DNA from: Providencia zhijiangensis
Lineage (GTDB): Bacteria; Pseudomonadota; Gammaproteobacteria; Enterobacterales; Enterobacteriaceae
Direction: 5' to 3'
Assembly: GCF_030315915.2 (NCBI RefSeq)
Contig: NZ_CP135990.1
Coordinates: 2,356,001-2,420,000, forward strand
DNA: 64,000 nt
The translations under genes were made by a program, and so were the position numbers. Shown piece by piece: positions 46,912-55,075 of this stretch. A model generated the notes under the pieces. That model was not told the origin of the DNA. It did no database searches and saw nothing but the letters and a program-made list of their open reading frames with translations. How positions within the stretch are numbered: the first letter of the stretch is position 1; the number at the start of each line of letters is the position of its first letter.

Positions 46912-46928
46912 TTTAAACGGCATTTAAA
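46912..46928. repeat. Two TTTAAA blocks spaced 11 bp at the prophage left end
   Basis: TTTAAA at 46912-46917 and 46923-46928, one helical turn apart, between the left prophage end and the repressor stop. The same 11-bp phased pattern occurs three times at 63911-63939. It may be part of a transposase or host-factor binding region. Confidence 0.5.
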
Positions 46929-46949
46929 GGACAATTGAACAGTGCTCAA

Positions 46950-47549
46950 TCATCCTGCTTTACTGTGATTTTCATCCTGGTTTAACTCACCAGATACACC
47001 GGTATCTTTCTTTTCTTCAATGCGGCGCAAAATCTCTCTATCAATTGATTCATCACCAGCAATAGCCAGCTTGATTGCTTGCTTCAGCGTTGGGCGAATT
47101 TGCAATCGCTCAATACTATTTTCTATTGAGTCATCATTCATAAATGATGTTTTCAAAATACCTTCAATCCCTTTTCTATGTATAGCTTTTAGTAACTCAC
47201 TAATTTCATCAGTAGATAGTGATTCATATACCATATCCCAAGAGTTCTTCATTAATCGCCTATCCATTTTAGGTGTCTCTTTCTCCTTTTGCGGTTCTAA
47301 TTCGGACTTATTAATTCCAAATGCCAACCAGTCAAGGCTTACTTGCTCAGCTTCGGCTATTGTTTGAATGGCTTTAAATGATGGGTCAGTTCCTTTGTTT
47401 AAATAGTTATTTAGCGTCGAGTATGGCAGCCCCCACTCTATAGATACAGACCTTATACTGCGTCCTTGGATTAGCTCCTGGATTCTTTCTATTAGTGTTT
47501 CCTTTGTAGCGTCAGCAAAAGAAACGTTTTCACTTTTTTTTCCTTTCAT
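46950..47549 (-). CDS. Mu-like phage repressor (CI/c type)
   Basis: 199 residues, transcribed leftward as c is in Mu. The N-terminal helix-turn-helix (about 18-75) reads LIERIQELIQGRSIRSVSIE, then PYSTLNNYLNKGTDPSFKAI and VSLDWLAFG, the form of phage CI N-terminal domains. The C-terminal half is acidic and helical with no serine-peptidase (LexA-like) site, so RecA-driven self-cleavage is not expected. It should silence the early promoter by binding the operators at 47592-47658. Confidence 0.85.
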   Translation of the reverse strand: MKGKKSENVSFADATKETLIERIQELIQGRSIRSVSIEWGLPYSTLNNYLNKGTDPSFKAIQTIAEAEQVSLDWLAFGINKSELEPQKEKETPKMDRRLMKNSWDMVYESLSTDEISELLKAIHRKGIEGILKTSFMNDDSIENSIERLQIRPTLKQAIKLAIAGDESIDREILRRIEEKKDTGVSGELNQDENHSKAG

Positions 47550-47591
47550 TTTCTTTTTTACCTATTCATTTGATTTGTAAGTGATATTTCT

Positions 47592-47670
47592 AAATAAGAC
47601 CATCAATTAACCTAATTAGGAAAAGAAAGCCGTTTTATTTCTTTACATGGTCTTAATTTGGATCAATACT
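47592..47670. promoter_or_regulatory. Phage early operator/promoter region
   Basis: AAGACCAT (47596-47603) and ATGGTCTT (47647-47654) are inverted copies; extended arms agree at 10 of 12 bases. Between them is a perfect palindrome CCTAATTAGG (47611-47620). A rightward promoter TTTACA (47642-47647), 17-base spacer, AATACT (47665-47670) overlaps the second arm, so a protein bound there would block ner-A-B transcription. The first arm is placed to control the repressor gene. Confidence 0.6.
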
Positions 47671-47732
47671 GTATCCGTACAGATAACCCTAGCGGATTAT
47701 CCGCAGGGGTAATTTTTAAGGGTAAACGAAAT

Positions 47733-47987
47733 ATGGATAGAAATGAAGTAGGTCATGCAGATTGGCATCGAATCGATATTGTTGCCGCCCTTCATAAAGA
47801 AGGACTCACGATGAGAGATTTGTCAACGCGAGCAGGTTTAAAACCCGACACGCTCAAGAATGCACTGGCGCGTTCTTATCCTAAAGGTGAACGCATTATC
47901 GCTGATGCTCTAGGTATCTTACCGCAAGATATTTGGCCTAGCCGTTATAACAGTAGAGTGAACCATTATGTACCTAACTGCGAATGA
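47733..47987 (+). CDS. ner: Ner-like DNA-binding protein
   Basis: 84 residues from the ATG at 47733. It matches Mu Ner in DWHRIDIVAALHKEGLTMRDLS, LKPDTLKNALARSYPKGERII and the ending DIWPSRYNS. Ner turns down both early and repressor transcription after induction. The frame is open upstream to 47658, but family similarity starts at the chosen ATG. It overlaps the A gene by 20 bases. Confidence 0.9.
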   Translation: MDRNEVGHADWHRIDIVAALHKEGLTMRDLSTRAGLKPDTLKNALARSYPKGERIIADALGILPQDIWPSRYNSRVNHYVPNCE

Positions 47988-50010
47988 ATTGATTGGATTG
48001 CCTGAATTGCCGGGAACAGTTCAGGGTATACGCCTGGCACTGAAAAAGCGTACAGGTAAACACCCTGAATTTGTTCGTAAGCGAGAAGGCACAAAAGCTT
48101 TTGAGTATCACATTGATTGTCTGCCAGAGGCAGCTCAAGAAGTCATTAAGCAGCGTCACTTTAATGCGGTGCTAGAGCAGAAGAAAACGGATAACGCGCT
48201 AGAAAAAACGGTATCAAATGCCAGCGTTAAACCCGTTGATGAATTAGCTTTAATGCGTCAGTGCCCCGCATTGTTAGAGCGAGAGGTGTCATCGTTAACC
48301 GCAGATCAAAAAGGTATTGCTGATTCGAGAGCGACATTAGCGTTAGAAGTGCTTTCTTTGATTTATGCAGGCGATACACGCATTGGAGCGGTGACGCGTA
48401 TCTCTGAGCAGTCCCGTAAAGGTGTTTTGCCCCTAACATTGCAACAAGCCGCAGATAATGCGAATGCACGCAAAGGGACAACCCGCCGAGGTGTGAGCAT
48501 CCGCTCTTTACAGGAATGGGTCACGTTGTATCAGAGCACCAATAATGGTGACGAACGATTGGCGTTACTGGCTCCCGGTCACCATAAAGAGACACGCCCT
48601 GAGCAGGTTTCATGGCTACCAATGTTCTTATCACATCATCGTAATGTGAATGGTCCATCGTTGATGGCAGCGTACCGCACATTCACCGAAGAGTGGCAGG
48701 AGCACTATGCAGACCAGCCTACTATGTTGGATGTTATGCCCTCTTATTATGCCGTTCGTCGTGTTATGGATAAATTACCAAAACGCGAACGAGCGCGAGG
48801 ACGCGTGACAGGTTCGGCAGCTCGTGCATTGGAAACTTACCAAAAGCGTGACTGGTCACAGATGCCTGTAAATGGTTGTTGGATATCGGATGGTAAGTCC
48901 ATGAATATGAAAGTGGCGCATCCTATCCACGGACGTCCATTTACCCCTGAGTTAACGCTAGTGTTAGATGGTCGGACACGCTTTCTTGTGGGTTGGAGTT
49001 TGGACTTATCAGAGAACGTGATCGCCGTTGCATCGGCTTATCGCCACGGTATGAAATACCACGGTAAGCCATTATTTACCTATTCAGATAATGGTGGTGG
49101 TGAGAAAAACAAAACGTTAGATGCTGATATTACGGGTATTTTCCCTCGCTTAGGTATTAAGCATATGACGGGTATTCCTGGTAATCCACAAGCGCGCGGG
49201 ATTATTGAGCGTCTTAATGCGGTCATTCCTCATAACGTGGCTGAGCGATTCAAGACGTATAACGGAAGAGGTGCAGATAAAGAGCATGTACGCATTACCA
49301 GTCGACGTATTGAATCTGCTGTTAAAGCGATTGAAAACAATAAAGAACTTAACTCTGTACAAAAAGGTGCATTAGCTAAATTACCCAGTTGGCAGCAGCT
49401 ATTAGACGCCATTGAGGTTGAGGTACAGCGTTACAACTATGAACATCAGCACAGTGAATTACCTAAGCGTAATGGTCGCCATTTAACCCCTGCGGCTTAC
49501 CGCGAAGAAGTGCTAGCTGCTGAAGGCGATGAAATCGAATATCTCACTGAGATTGAGTTGCGTGAAATGTTCATGCCAGAAGTGGTCAGAAAGGCACAGC
49601 GTGGCTGGGTTGAATTTAATAACAACGAGTATTTTGCCGAAGACTTGATCCTCGTTGATGGTGAGGATGTGCGTGTTGCTTATGACATTCACGATGCGAA
49701 AGAAGTCATTATTCGTAAATTGGATGGCACCTATGTTTGTACTGCAATATGGAATGGCAACAAAGTTGCTGCCGTACCTACTACGCACATGGCTAAGGCG
49801 ATTGATGACCGTCGTAAGCGTCGCCTGGCTCGTGTTGAAGATAAACGTCGTGAGATTGAAGCAGAAGCGCGTCCATTAATCGATGCGAAGCCTGCTCCTG
49901 ATTTTGGTAGCTTTATTCCTGCGGATGAACCTATCACGACACCAAGAAAACCCATGACTTTTTTACAATCTGAATATGATTATTTATCCGCCAAAGCGGG
50001 TAATCAATAA
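47968..50010 (+). CDS. Mu-type transposase A (DDE recombinase)
   Basis: 680 residues. An N-terminal DNA-binding region (about 1-60, MYLTANELIGLPELPGTVQG) is followed by a second binding domain and the RNase-H-like core. Catalytic residues are readable: Asp308 in WISDGKS, Asp374 in TYSDNGGG and Glu414 in GIIERLN. The C-terminal Mu transposase barrel (about 500-570) has GWVEFNNNEYF. It cuts and joins the phage ends, with target choice by the B ATPase next door. Confidence 0.95.
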   Translation: MYLTANELIGLPELPGTVQGIRLALKKRTGKHPEFVRKREGTKAFEYHIDCLPEAAQEVIKQRHFNAVLEQKKTDNALEKTVSNASVKPVDELALMRQCPALLEREVSSLTADQKGIADSRATLALEVLSLIYAGDTRIGAVTRISEQSRKGVLPLTLQQAADNANARKGTTRRGVSIRSLQEWVTLYQSTNNGDERLALLAPGHHKETRPEQVSWLPMFLSHHRNVNGPSLMAAYRTFTEEWQEHYADQPTMLDVMPSYYAVRRVMDKLPKRERARGRVTGSAARALETYQKRDWSQMPVNGCWISDGKSMNMKVAHPIHGRPFTPELTLVLDGRTRFLVGWSLDLSENVIAVASAYRHGMKYHGKPLFTYSDNGGGEKNKTLDADITGIFPRLGIKHMTGIPGNPQARGIIERLNAVIPHNVAERFKTYNGRGADKEHVRITSRRIESAVKAIENNKELNSVQKGALAKLPSWQQLLDAIEVEVQRYNYEHQHSELPKRNGRHLTPAAYREEVLAAEGDEIEYLTEIELREMFMPEVVRKAQRGWVEFNNNEYFAEDLILVDGEDVRVAYDIHDAKEVIIRKLDGTYVCTAIWNGNKVAAVPTTHMAKAIDDRRKRRLARVEDKRREIEAEARPLIDAKPAPDFGSFIPADEPITTPRKPMTFLQSEYDYLSAKAGNQ

Positions 50011-50022
50011 CGGAGGTTTACG

Positions 50023-50916
50023 ATGTCTATCGTTAATGAACTTACCACGATGATGAATACCAAAGGTTGGTCACAGGCTCAAGCCGCACGCGGTATTGGT
50101 GTCAGCACGGCAGTGATTAACCAGTTTTTGCAAAATAAGTACAACGGTGATGTTAACGCGGTTGAAGAAAAAGTCCGCCAATTCATTTTACGCGAACAAG
50201 AACGTGATAAATCGCGTCGTATTAAGCCTGTCTATGTTGACACGTTAATGGCACGTAAAGGGCGTGATGTTATCCGTATGGCGCACATGGATAGTGATAT
50301 TAACGTTATCTATGGTGATGCGGGTATGGGTAAAACCATGATTGTACGCCAATACGCCAAAGAGCATTTAGATGCAGTGCTGATTGAGGCTGACCCAGGT
50401 TATACGGCTCGTGTTGTTTTAGAAGAGTTATGCAACAAATTGGGTTTAAGTAAGCGTGGCAACATGCACGAATTGAGCGAATCCATTATACAAAATCTGC
50501 GTGATTCGGGGCGCATTATCTTAGTCGATGAAGCTGAAAACTTACCGTACCGCGCATTAGAAACATTGCGTCGTATCCATGATAAATCAGGGGTTGGTAT
50601 TGTCTTGGTGGGTATGCCTCGCCTGATTCTTAACCTAAAAGGTAAGCGCGGTGAGTATAAGCAGTTATATAGCCGTGTAGGCTTTGCATTACGCATGGGG
50701 GAATCACTCCCCGAAGATGATATCACCAACATGATCACCACCATGTTACCGGAAGCGTCTGAGCCAGAAGTATTAAACGCCCTTTATAAAGCGTGTAAAG
50801 GTAATGCGCGCCGCTTGTTTAAGTTCTTACGCGGGATATCCAATGGTAGCCAAATTAGTGGGCAGCCTATCGATGTTCAAATGGTTCACGAATTCTCAGA
50901 AATGCTGATTAATTAG
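50023..50916 (+). CDS. Mu-type transposition target ATPase B
   Basis: 297 residues. N-terminal helix-turn-helix (about 14-40, GWSQAQAARGIGVSTAVINQF). AAA+ core: Walker A GDAGMGKT (about 98-105), Walker B RIILVDEAE (about 164-172). MuB binds target DNA and delivers it to the transposase. The gene follows A by 12 bases with a GGAGG ribosome site. Confidence 0.93.
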   Translation: MSIVNELTTMMNTKGWSQAQAARGIGVSTAVINQFLQNKYNGDVNAVEEKVRQFILREQERDKSRRIKPVYVDTLMARKGRDVIRMAHMDSDINVIYGDAGMGKTMIVRQYAKEHLDAVLIEADPGYTARVVLEELCNKLGLSKRGNMHELSESIIQNLRDSGRIILVDEAENLPYRALETLRRIHDKSGVGIVLVGMPRLILNLKGKRGEYKQLYSRVGFALRMGESLPEDDITNMITTMLPEASEPEVLNALYKACKGNARRLFKFLRGISNGSQISGQPIDVQMVHEFSEMLIN

Positions 50917-50924
50917 GTGGCGAC

Positions 50925-51095
50925 ATGCGTAATACCATTATCGATAGACTCGAACTGATGATTGCTGAATTGGTGTTTGATAGAGAAATATCAAGTAAAG
51001 GCGTTTTATTTCACCGCGAAAATCTTGACGAGTTAATCAGTTTATTGATTGGCGCTCGTGAAGAGATAGAAAAACTTCAATTAGTACAGAAATAA
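50925..51095 (+). CDS. Small phage early protein, unknown
   Basis: 56 residues starting eight bases after the B stop, helical and charged (RLELMIAELVFDRE, ARE-EIEKL). A GGTGG site precedes the ATG. No domain recognised. Tight spacing in the early operon supports it. Confidence 0.65.
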   Translation: MRNTIIDRLELMIAELVFDREISSKGVLFHRENLDELISLLIGAREEIEKLQLVQK

Positions 51096-51106
51096 TGAGG
51101 TTCAAC

Positions 51107-51382
51107 ATGGATATCACTATTACGACTGAAAACCAATCTATTGTCTCTGACTTGCTGCGTGCAGGCTCAGTGGCACAGCACTTAGAGCAACAAGGTGTCA
51201 CCATATTAAGTGTGATCACTCGTCAAGGTAAGCCTTGCATTCATGTAGCCCGCAACAGCTATTGTGATGCGCTCATTCAGGAAGGTAAGGCATCTTACCA
51301 ATATTTTAATAGTCATAAGGGTAAGCAAGGCGTCTTTGATACAGAGGGGTGCCGAGTTTACTGGTCTGAATCAATACATTAG
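51107..51382 (+). CDS. Small phage early protein, unknown
   Basis: 91 residues; the ATG at 51107 is five bases after an AGG site, and a further in-frame ATG at 51095 overlaps the previous stop. It has mixed alpha/beta character (VTILSVITRQGKPCIHVARN) without a known motif. Part of the early operon. Confidence 0.65.
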   Translation: MDITITTENQSIVSDLLRAGSVAQHLEQQGVTILSVITRQGKPCIHVARNSYCDALIQEGKASYQYFNSHKGKQGVFDTEGCRVYWSESIH

Positions 51383-51390
51383 GAGTCATT

Positions 51391-51582
51391 ATGGCGGCGA
51401 AAATTACAATTATTATTTCGGAAGGTAAACATGGACATGCCGATGTTGAAATTACCAGGCACAAAGCAGAATCAGGAACAACTGTTGATGAAATGGCAAT
51501 GTCTGCTGAATTAGTGCAAGAAGTTGGTTTAGCACTTTGTAAAATTAAATTAGCTCATAAGGAAAAACGTAATGCACACTAA
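51391..51582 (+). CDS. Small phage early protein, unknown
   Basis: 63 residues, with an AGGAG site. It overlaps the next gene by 11 bases. The start is a beta-strand type segment (AAKITIIISEG), followed by a helix (MAMSAELVQEVGLAL). No family recognised. Confidence 0.65.
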   Translation: MAAKITIIISEGKHGHADVEITRHKAESGTTVDEMAMSAELVQEVGLALCKIKLAHKEKRNAH

Positions 51583-52210
51583 TCCAAAACAATTTACACA
51601 ACATGAAGTTATCGAGAACTACTGGCGTGATGCAAAAGGCATTTTAACCCCAGTTGACTTAATTAAACCCATCGATATGCAGCGTGATGCATTGGTTGGC
51701 GAGTTAGTCACTCAGGCTCAACAAATCAGTGAGTTATTACGTCAATTTAAAATCGCAGCTTTCGGTGATATTGAAGCATTCATCGCCCTGTCAGCAGAAC
51801 AGTTTGGCGTTAATGTAGGGGGTAAAAAAGGCAATGTCACGCTGTATTCATTCGATGGTCGCTATAAAATTCAACGAGCGATACAAGACCGTATTGCTTT
51901 TGATGAGCGTTTACAAGCGGCTAAGGCGTTGATTGATGAATGCTTAAAGGATTGGGTGCAAGGTGCTAAACCGGAGATCCACTCCATTATTGATCAGGCT
52001 TTTGCTGTTGATAAAGAAGGCAATATTAATACGGGAGCTGTTCTTTCACTTCGCCGCTTAGATATTAAAGATACACGTTGGATAAATGCGATGGAAGCGA
52101 TTGGTGAAGCTATTCAAGTTGTTGGTAGCCGCCAGTATGTCCGTATCTATGAGCGTGTTGGTGATAATGATCAGTATGTTCCTATTTCACTTGATATTGC
52201 CGGAGTCTGA
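51572..52210 (+). CDS. DUF3164-type phage protein
   Basis: 212 residues. The body matches the DUF3164 pattern of Mu-like phages: a helical N-terminus, FGDIEAFIALSAEQFGV, GGKKGNVTLYSFDGRYKIQRAIQDRI (about 85-110 region), RRLDIKDTRWINAMEAI (about 165-182) and a closing YVRIYERVG. Function unknown. Mu encodes such a gene in the same early block. There is no recognisable Gam nearby. Confidence 0.8.
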   Translation: MHTNPKQFTQHEVIENYWRDAKGILTPVDLIKPIDMQRDALVGELVTQAQQISELLRQFKIAAFGDIEAFIALSAEQFGVNVGGKKGNVTLYSFDGRYKIQRAIQDRIAFDERLQAAKALIDECLKDWVQGAKPEIHSIIDQAFAVDKEGNINTGAVLSLRRLDIKDTRWINAMEAIGEAIQVVGSRQYVRIYERVGDNDQYVPISLDIAGV

Positions 52211-52211
52211 T

Positions 52212-52409
52212 ATGTCATTTATCCATTATGCCAAAACAGCATCGATTGCCGAACGCAAGGGCTTATTTGTTGAAGCACACAAGAATTGGCTTGATGCGGT
52301 TAGATTTGCGCGTAAAGACGTAAATCGCAGGTGGGCGGAATGCCGTGCTGATTATTGCCTTAAATCGTCTGGAGGTCGTCGTGTCCAAGTTAACAGCCCA
52401 ACAATTTAA
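52212..52409 (+). CDS. ANR-family (Aar-like) small regulator
   Basis: 65 residues. It fits the ANR family pattern: AERKGLFVEAHKNWLDAVRFA, then N-x-x-WAE-x-RADYC (residues about 12-52). ANR proteins bind AraC-type regulators such as AggR and reduce their activity, affecting virulence genes; a prophage copy could act on host or phage regulators. The match is by eye. It starts two bases after the DUF3164 gene and overlaps the next gene. Confidence 0.6.
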   Translation: MSFIHYAKTASIAERKGLFVEAHKNWLDAVRFARKDVNRRWAECRADYCLKSSGGRRVQVNSPTI

Positions 52410-52575
52410 TGAAAAGTACCTTGTTGGACACACCTTCATTTATCAACGTAGTCGTTTTTTACGTGGCGGACCAACTGTTAGAACATTAGGTCGAGCTAAA
52501 GATGAAGGTGAAAGAACTATTGTTGAAATCGATATTCACCCTTATTACATCGATATTGACACATTAAATTGCTAG
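52381..52575 (+). CDS. Small phage early protein, unknown
   Basis: 64 residues from a GTG with GGAGG seven bases upstream. It has a compact alpha/beta look (VGHTFIYQRSRFLRGG, RTIVEIDIHPYYIDID). No family recognised. The start lies inside the preceding ANR gene in another frame. Confidence 0.6.
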   Translation: MSKLTAQQFNEKYLVGHTFIYQRSRFLRGGPTVRTLGRAKDEGERTIVEIDIHPYYIDIDTLNC

Positions 52576-52614
52576 TTAATGTAACTCACTAAAAAATCTA
52601 ACCTTTTAATTAAT

Positions 52615-52644
52615 GGCGTAAACCCGCAGGGGCTGGCTTACGCC
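52615..52644 (+). promoter_or_regulatory. Hairpin between early phage genes
   Basis: GGCGTAA and TTACGCC are 7-bp arms around a GC-rich 16-base loop. No T-run, so it is more likely an mRNA structure than a terminator. Confidence 0.4.
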
Positions 52645-52667
52645 TAAATTCAGATAACGAGGTATTT

Positions 52668-53123
52668 ATGTCTAATAATCATGCATCAACTAATAATATG
52701 AGCCAACCGAAAATCATTATTACAGCAACTCCAGTTTGTTATGTCAGACAACTTACACCATTAAAACCACAAATTGATATTTCCAAAATTTGTACTGATG
52801 AGTTTTGTGAACCTATCTTCATGAAATTTAGCGAGCATGATGTGCAGCTTTCTCATGAATATATTCGAGAATTGCAAGATCAAGGCGTTGATAAATTGAT
52901 TAATTCATTACAAAACGCATTGAATTTACTGCATGAACGTGATTGCGCAGGTGCTGTAACTTCGATGCTTAAAGATGAAATTAATAGTTGTAAAGCTTTC
53001 GCTAGACGGCTCCGTAACCCTATCGATAAATCAAATCTTTGCGATAGCTGCAATGACTGGATGCGTGGCGGATGCTCTTCAATGTGTTCTGCCTACGGTG
53101 TAAAAGGAGATCATCATGCGTAA
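52668..53123 (+). CDS. Phage early protein with C-terminal cysteine cluster
   Basis: 151 residues. The C-terminus has four cysteines in LCDSCNDWMRGGCSSMC, which looks like a zinc-binding knuckle. The middle is helical. No named family. The stop overlaps the next gene by 8 bases; an AGG-type ribosome site is present. Confidence 0.65.
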   Translation: MSNNHASTNNMSQPKIIITATPVCYVRQLTPLKPQIDISKICTDEFCEPIFMKFSEHDVQLSHEYIRELQDQGVDKLINSLQNALNLLHERDCAGAVTSMLKDEINSCKAFARRLRNPIDKSNLCDSCNDWMRGGCSSMCSAYGVKGDHHA

Positions 53124-53430
53124 AGGTTGGTGCCCTACCTGTGAAAAAGTGCTTCCTAAGTCATTATTCTCTATCAGTATTGGTGACAAAGTCGATTTCA
53201 CTATTCAACGTTACAAGGTTAGTTCTCGTGGTATGTCTATCAAGGCATCATCACGTACAGGTAAGGTGATTGATATTCAAGGTGAAATTGCCATTGTCTT
53301 GTATCGGAAGCAAGAATCTAAAATACATATCAATAACTTGTCATTATCTGATATCCCAAATGACCTAACTCGCATGATTTGTGGTGAGTGTGAATGCAAG
53401 CCTGCGGAGGTGTCAGATGGGCATCAGTAA
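53116..53430 (+). CDS. Zinc-ribbon-like phage early protein
   Basis: 104 residues. It starts with WCPTCEKVLPKS and ends with CGECECKP, two CxxC-type pairs that could fold into one zinc ribbon around a beta-rich core (KVIDIQGEIAIVLYRK). Overlaps both neighbours by several bases. Confidence 0.65.
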   Translation: MRKGWCPTCEKVLPKSLFSISIGDKVDFTIQRYKVSSRGMSIKASSRTGKVIDIQGEIAIVLYRKQESKIHINNLSLSDIPNDLTRMICGECECKPAEVSDGHQ

Positions 53431-53848
53431 AGAGCAATGGGTGAAAATTGAAGGAGATCTAAAAGATTATTTCGCATCGGTCGATTTTCAATACAAAGGC
53501 ATTGAAATTGGTGTAAGGCGCGTAAGTATAGGTGAAGGGAAAACCGCGTTAGCCGTTTTTTTAGATGGGGAAATTCGCACTGGGTGGGGATGGACAAATA
53601 GTGATGTGTTTAACCCCTTGGTTGAGTGCTTTTGGTCTAAGCGCCAAAAATCATACTATAGTCCGGCAAGAGTTAAGAAGTTGGAAAAAATTTATGGGAA
53701 AAGGCGAGTTAAAAAGGAGATCTCAAATCTTCATGAAAAACTTACCTGGTATCACCCCTATTTTAGCAAAGCTTCCGTGCTGGTTCGTCAGTTTAAGCGT
53801 ATTGAAGGGTTAACGTTGAAAGTAGATAGTCAAGGTGACTCACTATGA
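53417..53848 (+). CDS. Phage early protein, unknown
   Basis: 143 residues from an ATG seven bases after GGAGG. It contains a Trp/Gly segment, RTGWGWTNSDVFNP, and a basic helical region (ARVKKLEKIYGKRRVKKEI), which suggests nucleic-acid contact. No family recognised. Confidence 0.65.
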   Translation: MGISKEQWVKIEGDLKDYFASVDFQYKGIEIGVRRVSIGEGKTALAVFLDGEIRTGWGWTNSDVFNPLVECFWSKRQKSYYSPARVKKLEKIYGKRRVKKEISNLHEKLTWYHPYFSKASVLVRQFKRIEGLTLKVDSQGDSL

Positions 53849-54228
53849 CTAATTTAAGGAAAACCTCACAGGCAGCGGCGCGTAAGCGCCGCCAAAGAGC
53901 GAGACAGCAAAAAGATGGCTTACACCGTATGGAGATTGCACTGAATGATAAGGAAAATGAAGCGTTAGATTATCTTTGTGTGCATCGCAATCCTGGGCGT
54001 CAACCCTATGACCGTAACGAATTAATTTCACTGCTATTGCTGTGCAGCTTAGAGCAGCTAAAACGCCAGCAAGCCAAGTTAGGGACATGTGAACACTGCA
54101 AAGAACAAATGCCGAATCATTGTGATGGGTTGTTTATGGGACAATCTAATTGCTGGTTAACACGCGATGCTCGTAAACTTAATCTCACTAGCGTGACTGG
54201 TCACGCTAATTTAGAGGAGACAGAATAA
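53845..54228 (+). CDS. Small phage early protein, basic N-terminus with Cys motif
   Basis: 127 residues. The first 20 are very basic (ARKRRQRARQQKDG). GTCEHCKEQMPNHC (about 87-100) could bind zinc. Overlaps both neighbours (ATGA and A of ATG). Function unknown. Confidence 0.65.
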   Translation: MTNLRKTSQAAARKRRQRARQQKDGLHRMEIALNDKENEALDYLCVHRNPGRQPYDRNELISLLLLCSLEQLKRQQAKLGTCEHCKEQMPNHCDGLFMGQSNCWLTRDARKLNLTSVTGHANLEETE

Positions 54229-54656
54229 TGACATCCCCTAATGCAAAGATATTAATTGGTATCATTAAAGCTGCTCAACAGTACCTTAAATTGGATGATG
54301 AAACCTATCGAAGTATCCTTGTTCGCATGACGGGTAAGAACTCCGCTAAAAAGTTAACGTTAGACGAATTAAGCCAAGTTCGAGACTATCTTCATGAGCA
54401 AGGATACCCAAGAAAATCGGCAAAGAAATACGGACGTAGACCAAGCGTGCCCGCTACACGCGAGTCAATCCTCAGTAAGATTGAAGCATTACTTGCTGAT
54501 GCGGGTAGACCTTGGGAGTATGCAGAATCGATGGCTAAGCATATGTTTAAGCGTGAAAAAATTGAATGGTTAACGTTTGATGAGTTATCTAACTTAATGA
54601 AAGCCTTAATCATTGATGCAAAACGGAGGGCGAAAAATGGATCTCAAAGCCGTTGA
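54228..54656 (+). CDS. GemA-like (Mu gp16, DUF1018) protein
   Basis: 142 residues. It fits the GemA/gp16 pattern: KAAQQYLKLDDETYRSILVRMTGKNSAKKLTLDEL (read in parts, about 13-47) and a second half with WLTFDELSNLMKAL. In Mu, GemA modifies host gene expression and DNA supercoiling. Same place as in Mu, just before the Mor region. Confidence 0.82.
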   Translation: MTSPNAKILIGIIKAAQQYLKLDDETYRSILVRMTGKNSAKKLTLDELSQVRDYLHEQGYPRKSAKKYGRRPSVPATRESILSKIEALLADAGRPWEYAESMAKHMFKREKIEWLTFDELSNLMKALIIDAKRRAKNGSQSR

Positions 54657-55068
54657 GCATTTACTCCCTGATACATTACGCCATATTGCGGGCTTAATTG
54701 GGTATCCTGATACCTTAAAACTGATAGAAGTTTTCGGTGGTACAACGTTTGTATTTACAAAAAGTACAGAGACAGAGCGCTTTAAGCTTTTATCGCACGC
54801 GATTGGTGATCAAAGTGCAGTAGTGCTTCAAACTCATTTTGGCGGTACTGAAATTTATATTCCCAATGCTTCAGCTGCTATGCGTGAATGGCGCAATCAA
54901 CGATTTATCAGTGAATATAACGCCCTTTTAAAGGGCGGTTTATCCGGTGTTAAAGCTGTAATAAAGCTGTGCCCTAAGTTTGGTTTTAGTGATCGTCATG
55001 CCTGGGACTTGTTATCACGCTATAAACAATCTGCTATCCTAACCGCAAAGCAACCGAATTTATTTTGA
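54637..55068 (+). CDS. Mor-family late/middle transcription activator, copy 1
   Basis: 143 residues from the ATG at 54637 (GGAGG site). The Mor fold is recognisable: LLPDTLRHIAGLIGYPDTLKLIEVFGGTTF (about 6-35, read in parts), YIPNASAAMREWRNQRFISEYNALL, then the helix-turn-helix ending KLCPKFGFSDRHAWDLL. Mor activates the middle promoter of Mu. It is paralogous to the protein at 55692-56150. Confidence 0.85.
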   Translation: MDLKAVEHLLPDTLRHIAGLIGYPDTLKLIEVFGGTTFVFTKSTETERFKLLSHAIGDQSAVVLQTHFGGTEIYIPNASAAMREWRNQRFISEYNALLKGGLSGVKAVIKLCPKFGFSDRHAWDLLSRYKQSAILTAKQPNLF

Positions 55069-55075
55069 GGATATC

